From Rhodospirillales bacterium (lineage in GTDB: Bacteria > Pseudomonadota > Alphaproteobacteria > Acetobacterales > Acetobacteraceae): 63,175 bases of DNA. Each line of letters starts with the position of its first letter. Within the stretch, counting starts at the first letter, position 1. The DNA lies in the NCBI GenBank assembly GCA_025362815.1, contig JANYFG010000069.1, positions 1-63,175 of the forward strand, written 5' to 3'. The notes beneath the pieces were generated by a model. The model made no database searches, was not told the DNA's origin, and saw only the letters and a list, made by a program, of their open reading frames with translations. This document shows positions 1-6,631 of the stretch, piece by piece. A program made the translations under genes and the position numbers.

Positions 1-20
1 CGAGGCGAGCGCGGCCGACA

Positions 21-575
21 TCATGCGGCGTCCACCGACCGGGCCACCGGGTTGGTGAATGTGTTGGCCACCGGCGACCAGATCTTGGCGTGGGCGATCA
101 GCGCATCGAGCTCGGCCTTCGGTGCGTCGGCCTGCAGATCCACCTTCACGCGCACGGCGTCAAAACCCACCGGCTTTGGCGAGGTGTCGCCGGTGCCCCA
201 GACTGCGGTGATGTTGATATCCGCCTCGAGCTCGATTTCCAGTTTGTATACGGTAATTCCGCGTGCCACGGCGTTGGCGTGAATGCCCACCGCAAGGCAC
301 GAGCCGAGCGCGGCCAGCGACGCCTCGGACGGGTTGGGCGCCGTGTCGTCGCCCAGCAGGCCAGGGGGCTCGTCCACGATATAGGGCGGCAGATTGCGGA
401 TCATGTTCAAATGGCGAAACCGGCCCTCCGCGATCGTCTTGCATTTGAGGGTCTTGATCGCCTGGGGATTGGCGCGCCCGCTGGCGATCAGCTGATCCAG
501 GCCCGCCTTGTCGATCGGCGCCAGACAGCCGGTGATCGCCGTGCCTGGTGTGCCCTTCGTCGCGATATCGCTCAT
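21..575 (-). CDS. OsmC family protein lacking the second redox cysteine
   Basis: A 184-aa OsmC/Ohr-superfamily protein; relatives reduce organic or fatty-acid hydroperoxides in the cytoplasm using two cysteines. The core is recognisable: the first conserved cysteine lies in LGSCLAVGI (C93), on the central helix after a PNPSEA segment. The position of the second cysteine reads IWSPVANTF (S167), so the usual Cys-Cys disulfide cannot form there. The ATG at 575 is chosen because AGGAG sits six bases upstream; an ATG at 581 would abut that Shine-Dalgarno sequence. It is divergent from the TetR gene at 876, across a spacer holding a clean dyad, so repression by that TetR protein is likely. Family call secure; substrate and peroxidase activity unknown. 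Confidence 0.88.
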   Translation of the reverse strand: MSDIATKGTPGTAITGCLAPIDKAGLDQLIASGRANPQAIKTLKCKTIAEGRFRHLNMIRNLPPYIVDEPPGLLGDDTAPNPSEASLAALGSCLAVGIHANAVARGITVYKLEIELEADINITAVWGTGDTSPKPVGFDAVRVKVDLQADAPKAELDALIAHAKIWSPVANTFTNPVARSVDAA

Positions 576-637
576 GCGCATCTCCTGTGTTGACCCTGCC
601 GGGTTCCCGCTCTTCGCACGAAACGGCCCCGACATGG

Positions 638-655
638 ACAGACCGTTCTGTCTGT
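638..655. promoter_or_regulatory. Operator-like dyad between osmC-type gene and tetR gene
   Basis: ACAGAC and GTCTGT form a perfect 6-bp inverted repeat with a six-base spacer (18 bp, 7 of 9 half-site positions symmetric). It lies in the 300-bp spacer between two divergent genes, one of which encodes a TetR regulator. TetR proteins commonly bind such 16-20 bp dyads. No convincing sigma-70 boxes could be assigned; the rest of 576-875 holds no supported gene. Confidence 0.6.
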
Positions 656-875
656 TTGCCACGAACGACGTATCCAAGATCCGTGCCAATGCACACGGAA
701 CGGTGTGTAGGATTGACGGGACGCGGGAGGCGGGTGCGATAGTTGCAGGAATGACGGCATCACGGGCGCTGGAGCCAAGGCATACGACGCAATCGCGCAG
801 GCGATGTGCGAAGTTTCCGGGCGGAGGCGCGTAAAAATAATGCATATGCCTTTCTTTTTGGCATCGGAGATAGTT

Positions 876-1493
876 ATGGCCAAAAGAGCGGCCCTTGATG
901 CACCGAAATCAGCCACGCCGACCGCAAGGCCTGCCTCCGAACGGATCGTCGACGTCGCCCGGGATCTGTTCTGTCGCGACGGCATCCACGCCACCGGCAT
1001 CGATCGTATTCTCTCAAAGGCCGGCGCTTCGAAAATGACGCTCTACACGCGGTTCGGCTCGAAAGACGCTCTGGTGCGAGAAGTACTGCTGCGCGAGGGC
1101 GCCGACTGGCGAGCCGATTTTCTGGGAAACATCGCAGCCGCCGGGCCAGATCCGATGCGGCGCCTGCTGCAGGTGGTGCCCGCATTGTCGGCGTGGTTTC
1201 ACAGCGGCCGTTTCTACGGCTGTTCGTTCATGAACGCCTCGGCCGAGCACGCCAAGGGCGACGCCGCGTTGCGCCAAATGGCCGCCGAGCATCATCGCCA
1301 CCTGCTCGATTTCTTCACCACCCTTGCCACCGAGGCCGGTCTTGCCGAACCGTCGACGCTGGCCCGCCAGATCCTGCTGACGATCGACGGCACCATCGCG
1401 GCGCTGATGGTGGCAGGCGACGAGACGATCCTCGGGATTGCGGCACGCAACCTTCGCTCGATCATCGCGCAGGCGGGGACGGACGTTACTTGA
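876..1493 (+). CDS. TetR/AcrR family transcriptional regulator
   Basis: A 205-aa regulator. The N-terminal TetR HTH spans roughly residues 22-68 (RIVDVARDLFCRDG, then GIDRILSKAGASKMTLYTRF, then the FGSKDALV helix). The C-terminal part is an all-helical ligand/dimer domain with a GCSFMNA segment typical of the subgroup next to OsmC, NAD(P)H-dependent reductase or isomerase genes. The ATG at 876 has GGAGA five bases upstream; upstream in-frame ATGs lack a ribosome site. It probably represses itself and the divergent OsmC-family gene through the dyad at 638-655. Inducer unknown, plausibly an electrophile or oxidant given the neighbour. Confidence 0.9.
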   Translation: MAKRAALDAPKSATPTARPASERIVDVARDLFCRDGIHATGIDRILSKAGASKMTLYTRFGSKDALVREVLLREGADWRADFLGNIAAAGPDPMRRLLQVVPALSAWFHSGRFYGCSFMNASAEHAKGDAALRQMAAEHHRHLLDFFTTLATEAGLAEPSTLARQILLTIDGTIAALMVAGDETILGIAARNLRSIIAQAGTDVT

Positions 1494-1500
1494 GCGGGCC

Positions 1501-1536
1501 GCGCCCGCACCTGCGCCCGCACCTGCGCCCGCACCT
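1501..1536. repeat. Three tandem 12-bp repeats
   Basis: GCGCCCGCACCT occurs three times head to tail, just after the tetR stop codon. The copies are identical, which points to recent slippage. No function is apparent; they may sit in the 3' UTR of the tetR transcript. Confidence 0.8.
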
Positions 1537-1636
1537 TCGAGATTTACATTATCTTTAACGCATCATTTTTTGATGCTTTAATGAGACCTTCGCCCCTCCT
1601 AAGACCGAGACGTCTGTCCAAGGTGGAGCGCGAAAA

Positions 1637-2353
1637 ATGCCGATCACAAGCACCGTTCCAAGCACCGCCGCCGTCAATCCGGCTTTCATGCACGGCATGC
1701 CGCCAATGCCCCGCGATATCGCGCGTTCGCGGCCCCGCGAAGCGACGATGGACTGGTACGCGGTGGCAGACCGGATCGGGCAGCATGTGGATCTCGACTC
1801 CACGGCCTACGCGCATGGCGCCATGGTCCGCAGGCGCGGGGTGCCGTCGGCCACCAATCTGTTGTGCCTCGCACTGCTCTACGGCCCCGGCCGCATGCCG
1901 CTGCGGCTGATCGCGGAACGCTCCGCCGCCCTGGGAATCGCCCAGGTCAGCGAGCCCGCCCTGCTCCGACGCCTGTCCAACGCCGCACCCTGGCTCGAAT
2001 TCCTCGCCGACGCGATGATCATCGATCGGCTGGACGAGCTCGGTGAGCCTGATCGCCCCGCCGCGCCGCTGCGCCCGGCCGACATGATGCTATCGCAGAA
2101 ATCGCATGAACGCCGGCAATGTCAGATCGAGGGTGCGAAGGCGTTCTTCATCGATTTCCATCCCTGGCCCTGCGATCTCTACACCGACGATCAGATCCAT
2201 TGGCTGATGTCGACAAGGTGGCTGTTCGTGACCGCCACCCTCAAGGACGGCGCGGCCAACCGAACCGAACAGGACGACAGGCCCGCCACCCCCCTCGAAC
2301 ACGCCCGCCGGATGGCGCATCTGGTGGGCGCCTTGGCATCGCCCGAGACATAA
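1637..2353 (+). CDS. Orphan IS4-type transposase N-terminal domain protein
   Basis: A 238-aa protein with an intact frame and a good ribosome site (GGAG eight bases before the ATG). Residues about 38-135 match the N-terminal domain of IS4-family transposases: DWYAVADRIGQHVDLD, an ALVRRRG-like AMVRRRGVPSATNLLCLAL stretch, LYGPG, LRLIAERSAALGIAQVS and ALLRRLSNAAPWLEFL. The catalytic RNase H-like DDE domain that should follow (about 250 more residues) is absent; about 100 unrelated residues take its place. It cannot be an active transposase. It is either a decayed insertion sequence whose frame survived or a domesticated DNA-binding domain. Both neighbours downstream are also recombinase-derived. 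No flanking terminal inverted repeats were found. Confidence 0.6.
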   Translation: MPITSTVPSTAAVNPAFMHGMPPMPRDIARSRPREATMDWYAVADRIGQHVDLDSTAYAHGAMVRRRGVPSATNLLCLALLYGPGRMPLRLIAERSAALGIAQVSEPALLRRLSNAAPWLEFLADAMIIDRLDELGEPDRPAAPLRPADMMLSQKSHERRQCQIEGAKAFFIDFHPWPCDLYTDDQIHWLMSTRWLFVTATLKDGAANRTEQDDRPATPLEHARRMAHLVGALASPET

Positions 2354-2806
2354 CGGGCACAGGGAGCTTCGCCACACGCGCTCATCATGTTGCGCTTGGG
2401 TAAAGCGACCCAGACGCACCATGATCGAAGCGTGGATGATCGGGCGGCGCAGGCCGCGCTCGAACAGGCTGCCCTCACATTCGCATGAGCCCGTCTCAAA
2501 ACTGTCCCGAAATGATTTGGGGAGACGTCTCACACGCCAGAAAAACCCCCGATTTCCGCGTCCCAAAATAACGTTCTTCCCACTACTTGAGAAATATTTA
2601 TTTTATTGTTTTAGGACATCGAATACTGTTTGCACTTTAACATAAACTTAAGAGAAACTCAGCTCGGGAATATGAGGGCTTACGACGGCACCGTTCGAAT
2701 TCAACCATGGCCTCAATCTCTCTCTGAGAGCGGCCGATCGTTGGATGACAGCCTGCCGCTCCGGAGCCACCCAAGAAGCACCGCATCTTCCGACTGGAGC
2801 GCCGCT
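2354..2806. other. Gene-poor spacer, partly AT-rich
   Basis: This 450-bp stretch holds no supported gene. About 2570-2660 is markedly AT-rich compared with its surroundings, with TTATTTTATTG and CACTTTAACATAAACTTAAG segments that could hold the promoter of the recombinase-like gene at 2807. The short open frames here have no ribosome site and no recognisable product. Confidence 0.5.
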
Positions 2807-3457
2807 ATGATCATTGGATACGCACGACTGTCTGGATTATCCGATCTCTCCATCATCGACGCCGCACGCCAAGCGCTGATCGAGGCGGGCGCGGAGAAGG
2901 TCTATCTCGACACCGACACGCCGACCGCCGAGATACCGCAAGCCACACGAGCGCTTGAATCGGCCATCGACACGTGTCAGCCCGGCGACGTGCTGCTGAC
3001 CCTCACACCCCAGCTCACCACCGGGTCGATCGAGGATCTCATTGCCATCGCGGCCCGGTTGACCGCGAGCGGCTGCAGCCTTCGGGTTCAGCGCGTCACA
3101 GGCAACCAGACGCTCGACACCGGCACCCAGCTGGGCGCCATGCTGCTCAGCGCGCTCGGCCTGCTCGCCGCGTTCAACCCACCCAAGGTGGAAAGCCAAC
3201 ACGCGGCGGCCACCCCCGCACAGATTGCGCTCGAAAGCTTTGCCCCCCGCCGCACACGCGGCCGTCCTCCTACCGCATCCATCCAGGCGAACGAGATCAC
3301 CCGGATGCGCGAAGCCGGCATGCGCGCCATCGACATCGCGGACCGGCTCAAGATCTGCCGCGCCTCGGTCTATCGTGTGCTGCACATGGCGGGTGCCGAA
3401 ACCCAAAAGTCCCCGATTCAAGCATCACAGGTCAAAATGAGCGAAACCCGTGTGTGA
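2807..3457 (+). CDS. Catalytically dead serine-recombinase-like HTH protein (copy 1)
   Basis: A 216-aa protein with the full architecture of a small serine recombinase (resolvase/invertase). It has a resolvase-fold N domain (MIIGYARLSG, residues 1-10; AGAEKVYLD, 27-35; GDVLLTLTPQL, 60-70), a long helix about 103-130, and a C-terminal HTH of the Hin/resolvase kind about 158-192 (GRPP, then MRAIDIADRLKICRASVYRVL). The Ser9 equivalent is kept, but the arginines normally in the LDRLARS-type motif are gone (PQLTTGS) and the EFERELIR motif is replaced by AFNPPKVES. Recombination is therefore unlikely; DNA binding remains plausible. Start chosen at 2807, with GGAG seven bases upstream; an upstream in-frame extension to 2630 is not supported. 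It is convergent with a paralogue at 3720-4415. Confidence 0.72.
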   Translation: MIIGYARLSGLSDLSIIDAARQALIEAGAEKVYLDTDTPTAEIPQATRALESAIDTCQPGDVLLTLTPQLTTGSIEDLIAIAARLTASGCSLRVQRVTGNQTLDTGTQLGAMLLSALGLLAAFNPPKVESQHAAATPAQIALESFAPRRTRGRPPTASIQANEITRMREAGMRAIDIADRLKICRASVYRVLHMAGAETQKSPIQASQVKMSETRV

Positions 3458-3466
3458 TTGCGTGCT

Positions 3467-3501
3467 CTATAGCGGGATCGGCTGAAGCAGACCCGCTATA
3501 G
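3467..3501 (+). terminator. Perfect 10-bp hairpin after the recombinase-like gene
   Basis: CTATAGCGGG (3467-3476) pairs perfectly with CCCGCTATAG (3492-3501) across a 15-base loop. It starts ten bases after the stop codon at 3457 and is followed by a T-rich stretch (GCTTATCTTCT). It fits an intrinsic terminator, but the weak T tract also leaves room for a protein-binding site. Confidence 0.55.
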
Positions 3502-3571
3502 GCTTATCTTCTCGAGCAACTTCATCTCTTTGTTGACCGCTGCGCGCTTCACCCTACGCGATATTGCTCAA

Positions 3572-3618
3572 GATCATGATGCATTTGGGTTGCTTCACCC
3601 AAACGCATTAACATGATC
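3572..3618. repeat. Extended 47-bp dyad between convergent recombinase-like genes
   Basis: Nested inverted repeats: GATCATG (3572-3578) with CATGATC (3612-3618), TGC with GCA, and TTTGGGT (3584-3590) with ACCCAAA (3597-3603), around a six-base centre. This is far longer than a typical operator half-site pair. It could be a cruciform or RNA hairpin, or a binding site for the flanking HTH proteins. Confidence 0.7.
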
Positions 3619-3649
3619 GATAAAACAACAAGTTAGAGCCAAACAAAGC

Positions 3650-3713
3650 CCCGGGTCGTATGATCCGGGTCCCGCTGCCGACGCGGGAATGCTTCAATTC
3701 GCTCCGCAGCGGA
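3650..3713. repeat. Cluster of three short dyads
   Basis: CCCGGGTC/GATCCGGG (3650-3669, one mismatch), TCCCGC/GCGGGA (3670-3688, perfect) and TCCGC/GCGGA around a single A (3703-3713) lie almost end to end, just past the stop of the minus-strand gene ending at 3720. One of them may end minus-strand transcription; the density is unusual. Confidence 0.6.
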
Positions 3714-3719
3714 CGCGTA

Positions 3720-4415
3720 TCAGGCGGACAGCATCTCCGTGAACCGCCCGACGATGCGCGTCGATCGCAAGCTGGCCGGCTCGGGTTTCTCCGCGTCGGC
3801 GGCCGGCGCGGGCAACGAACCCGACTGGCCCTGGCTTAGGATCCGATACACGGATGCCCGGCCAATCCCAAGATGGGCGGCAATTTCCACAGCCCGCAGG
3901 CCTTGCGCGTGAAGCCGATTGACCTCGCGCGCCTGGCTGCCGGCGGTTGCCGGCCGGCCCCGCGGCCGTTGTTCGACTGCGGGCTGCAGCAAGGCGGTGT
4001 ATGGTTCCGGCACGGCGGAGGCAACAGGCGCCTGACGTCCGGCACCGGCGATCGGCGGCAGAAGATTCATCACGGCAAGAGCGCTCAGAATAGCCCGGCC
4101 TTCGGCTGTTGCGGTGTCCAGCGGCAAGCCGCCCGCCAGCTCCAGAAGGCGCAGCGAAGCACCTTTTTCATCCACGCGGCGATGGATCGCGAGCAGACCG
4201 GCGATGCAGTTTGTGAGCGTGTTGACGGTGGGGCTCACCAGCACGTCGCCTGCCGCGATCTCTGCCAGCGCTGCCTCGAGCTGGCGGTGATCATCGGAGC
4301 CCGTTTTCACATCGATATAAAGGCGCCCGACCCCATATGCGATCAGCGCGTTATGCGGGGCCGACATTCCACCGGCGAGAGCTTCCGGGGCCAGACAGAC
4401 ATAACCGATCAACAT
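3720..4415 (-). CDS. Catalytically dead serine-recombinase-like HTH protein (copy 2)
   Basis: A 231-aa paralogue of the protein at 2807-3457 with the same layout. The N domain opens MLIGYVCLAPEA, where the canonical Tyr-Ala-Arg-Val-Ser has become Tyr-Val-Cys-Leu-Ala, so both the catalytic serine (Ala9) and the adjacent arginine are lost. GDVLVSPTVNTLTN replaces the arginine-bearing motif. The C-terminal HTH is well kept (about residues 158-200: GRPATAG, then GLRAVEIAAHLGIGRASVYRIL). Start at 4415, with a GGGAGG Shine-Dalgarno sequence upstream; the longer frame to 4445 has none. Catalysis is excluded by residues; a regulatory or architectural DNA-binding role is inferred from the intact HTH. 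A short charged, alanine/proline-rich tail follows the HTH. Confidence 0.72.
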   Translation of the reverse strand: MLIGYVCLAPEALAGGMSAPHNALIAYGVGRLYIDVKTGSDDHRQLEAALAEIAAGDVLVSPTVNTLTNCIAGLLAIHRRVDEKGASLRLLELAGGLPLDTATAEGRAILSALAVMNLLPPIAGAGRQAPVASAVPEPYTALLQPAVEQRPRGRPATAGSQAREVNRLHAQGLRAVEIAAHLGIGRASVYRILSQGQSGSLPAPAADAEKPEPASLRSTRIVGRFTEMLSA

Positions 4416-4738
4416 TCTTGCCCCTCCCCACCCACATGCCACCATGCCGCGTCCGCCGGTTTGGTGCTCAACCCGATATTCATCCTCATAGCGAAAAGAT
4501 TATGTTAACCAATCCAGCCCTACAAGAGAAATCACGAACGTCGTCAGGCCCATAGCGGGGTGGACGCGTTCTGCGGTCAACCGCGGGCTCATTCGTCAAA
4601 TGCCCGGCGGTGAGGTCGCAGTGAAAACGCCCAGAAATCCAGACGTTTCGAGCACGACCAGACAAGAGATTGATATCGGCTGATTTGTCTAAAAATCATC
4701 CATAATATAAGTGTGAAAATTAGACTGCATCAGGTCGC

Positions 4739-4770
4739 AAAAATGTGAAGACATCCGTCATCACATTTTT
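4739..4770. promoter_or_regulatory. Long AT-rich hairpin/dyad
   Basis: AAAAATGTGAAGAC (4739-4752) pairs with GTCATCACATTTTT (4757-4770) at 13 of 14 positions around the loop ATCC. Read as RNA on either strand it ends in a U run, so it could be a bidirectional terminator. Lying 170 bp upstream of the gene at 4943 and between divergent genes, it is more likely an operator or attenuator. Confidence 0.6.
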
Positions 4771-4793
4771 GTATGAGTTTAAAAATACGTCAC

Positions 4794-4824
4794 TTGACAT
4801 TTAAATCTCTAGATTTTGTGTCAA
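4794..4824. promoter_or_regulatory. Dyad containing a TTGACA box
   Basis: TTGACA (4794-4799) and TGTCAA (4819-4824) flank an inner repeat AAATCT/AGATTT (4803-4808 and 4811-4816). TTGACA could also serve as a -35 box for the gene at 4943, but no good -10 lies at the proper distance. Role inferred from position only. Confidence 0.5.
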
Positions 4825-4942
4825 AATTATACAAGTTTGATGATGTTGGATCTTAATTGATACTTCGTCGTTAAAGCTCCGGGACAGCCAAAATCCGACC
4901 CTTGATCCACACTATAAATCCGCGCTCAGCGGAAACAGAGAC

Positions 4943-5491
4943 ATGACACGCCCGACATATCATCAAACTGACGACGACAAGCCCAGCCTCGAAGACCTCG
5001 CACACACCGTGCGCGGCGTTTCGCAAATTCTGGGAAGCGTCGCGCAGGCCAGCTCCACGCCGCAGGATCTTCGCGTCGCGCTGGAGCTGTTGTCGCGCAT
5101 GTTGGGCAAAACCGCCACTCACGCCTCCAACCTTATCGAGGACGTGGGCATCAATCTCAATGCCCATCTGGGTATCACCACCTCCGACCTCGCGCTGATG
5201 GACTTCACGCCGCTTTCGCCGGCGTTCAAGCGCCAGCCCAATACCGCCGAGGCGTGGGGAACGCGGGCGCAGGCGGAATTCGCCCTGTGGGGTGCCGTGG
5301 AAGGCGTGCTCTCGCAAGACGACGGCGCAGTGGAACGGCGGTTTCGGGCCGATGCCGACGGCAATCTCGCCATGGTCGAGGCGCTGGAGACCCTGCGCGC
5401 CCGCTGGCAGGACGACATCAAACTGCTCGAAGCCACGCTGCTGCGCCTCGCCGTGGTCGTCGCCCGCTGGGAACAGTCCGGCCATCCGTAG
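4943..5491 (+). CDS. Unknown 182-aa helical protein upstream of radical SAM gene
   Basis: I do not recognise a family. The protein has no signal peptide and no membrane segment, and is acidic and helix-rich: a LEDLAHTVRGVSQILGSVAQ stretch at about 16-35, LRVALELLSRMLGK at about 43-56, and a long C-terminal helix LRARWQDDIKLLEATLLRLAV at about 151-171. There are no cysteines, so it is neither a Cys-rich peptide precursor nor a metal-cluster protein. It ends 78 bp before the radical SAM gene on the same strand and is probably co-transcribed with it, which suggests a partner or substrate of that enzyme (inference). Only a weak AGAG lies before the ATG. Confidence 0.7.
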   Translation: MTRPTYHQTDDDKPSLEDLAHTVRGVSQILGSVAQASSTPQDLRVALELLSRMLGKTATHASNLIEDVGINLNAHLGITTSDLALMDFTPLSPAFKRQPNTAEAWGTRAQAEFALWGAVEGVLSQDDGAVERRFRADADGNLAMVEALETLRARWQDDIKLLEATLLRLAVVVARWEQSGHP

Positions 5492-5569
5492 CCCCCTGGC
5501 GTGCCGGTGGGCTTGGCTTTAGGCGGCCCTCCCCCCACTTCCCCAAAGCGGACAAAACGTGGAGCGCGG

Positions 5570-6631
5570 ATGGAATCGATCTATTGGGTGATGTGCTGGG
5601 CCTGTCACCGCAAATGCCGCCACTGCTACGAAGGCCGGTTCCGCCCCTACATCCGCGACGAGCTCGAGGCCGTGATCGTCCAGGCGGAAACCAACACCCG
5701 CCGCGTGCTGCAAAACCTGCCCGACAACATGGCCTATCTCGACACCGATGATTGCACGCCGGATGGCCGCCCGAAAAGCAAGATCGGCCGCATCATCCTG
5801 TCAGGCGGCGAAAGCCTGCTGGAAGGCGTCCGCCAGCGCGTAACATATAAGGTGATCGAAGGCCTCGTCGCCCGCTATGCCCCCACCGGCGGTGTCAAGA
5901 TCGTGGTGCAGACCACCGGCGATCTGCTGACCCCCGTGATCGTCGCGGAATTGCTGGCCCTGGGCGTGTGGATGATCTCCGTGGCGGGGGTGGATGATTT
6001 CCACGTCGGCATGGAGGGCGAGGCAAAGCAGGTCGCCTATAAGAGCCGCCTGCGCGACATGATGACGGGCCACGGAATGATCGAATCCGGCCTGGTCACC
6101 ACCCAACGCAAATGGTTGGACGAGCCCGGCCCGCTGTTCAGCTTCTTCGGCGCCACGCCGGACACCTGGATCGGCAAGCTCTGGCCGCGCGGGCGATCGT
6201 GGGACAACGGCCTGTCCACCGCCACGCTGGCCGATAATTTCTGTGCCCGCTGGTCCGGCGGCCGCAATTTCCTCAATCACGCCTATTCCGGCTCCGAGGT
6301 GTCGATCGAGCCGGATGGCGCGGTCTATCCCTGTTGCATCAAAACCAGGCTTCCGATCGGCAATCTCGTGGACGAGCGGCTGGTGGACATTCTCGACAGC
6401 CTGGTGGGCGACCCCGTCTATGAGGCGCTGAATGCCGGCCAGCCCGAACGAATGGGCATCGCCGCGGGGTGGAGCGTGGCGGATTTCCTCGAAAAATCGC
6501 GCACCACAACGCCGCAGGGCAAGCCCTACGCCAATCTCTGCATCGGCTGCGACAGCTTCCACGCCGAGGTTCTGGCACCGCGCATCGAAGCCGCCCGCAT
6601 CCGCCGCCAACAGACGGAGACCGCCTCGTGA
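5570..6631 (+). CDS. Radical SAM/SPASM domain protein
   Basis: A 353-aa radical SAM enzyme. The [4Fe-4S]-SAM motif CHRKCRHC (C12, C16, C19) follows directly after MESIYWVMCWA. A GGE-type SAM-binding motif, ILSGGES, follows about residue 80. The C-terminal SPASM-like part has EPDGAVYPCCIK (C255, C256) and a CIGC pair (C324, C327), which should hold one or more auxiliary iron-sulfur clusters. SPASM enzymes often modify peptides or proteins, but also make cofactors. The ATG at 5570 has GGAG five bases upstream. The stop overlaps the GTG start of the substrate-binding-protein gene, so the enzyme is translationally coupled to an ABC transporter. Substrate unknown; it is not ArsS by motif layout. 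Confidence 0.88.
   Translation: MESIYWVMCWACHRKCRHCYEGRFRPYIRDELEAVIVQAETNTRRVLQNLPDNMAYLDTDDCTPDGRPKSKIGRIILSGGESLLEGVRQRVTYKVIEGLVARYAPTGGVKIVVQTTGDLLTPVIVAELLALGVWMISVAGVDDFHVGMEGEAKQVAYKSRLRDMMTGHGMIESGLVTTQRKWLDEPGPLFSFFGATPDTWIGKLWPRGRSWDNGLSTATLADNFCARWSGGRNFLNHAYSGSEVSIEPDGAVYPCCIKTRLPIGNLVDERLVDILDSLVGDPVYEALNAGQPERMGIAAGWSVADFLEKSRTTTPQGKPYANLCIGCDSFHAEVLAPRIEAARIRRQQTETAS

Larger units (their letters stand above)
4416..4942. other. 527-bp AT-rich spacer with two dyads
   Basis: No gene is supported here. Base composition drops sharply from about 4680 to 4870 (runs such as AAAATCATCCATAATATAAG), unlike the surrounding GC-rich DNA. Two strong dyads (4739-4770 and 4794-4824) are listed separately. 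A short perfect GCGGT/ACCGC repeat also lies near 4572-4583. The region must hold the promoters of both flanking divergent genes. Confidence 0.6.

Noticed and set aside
2090..2566. Minus-strand frame with a faint resemblance to the tail of an IS5-type transposase
   Set aside because: It overlaps the better supported plus-strand gene, has no start signal, and the similarity is too weak to claim a remnant.
2807..4415. Active resolvase/invertase genes
   Set aside because: Catalytic serine and/or the essential arginine motifs are missing, so active recombination is not supported despite the family fold.
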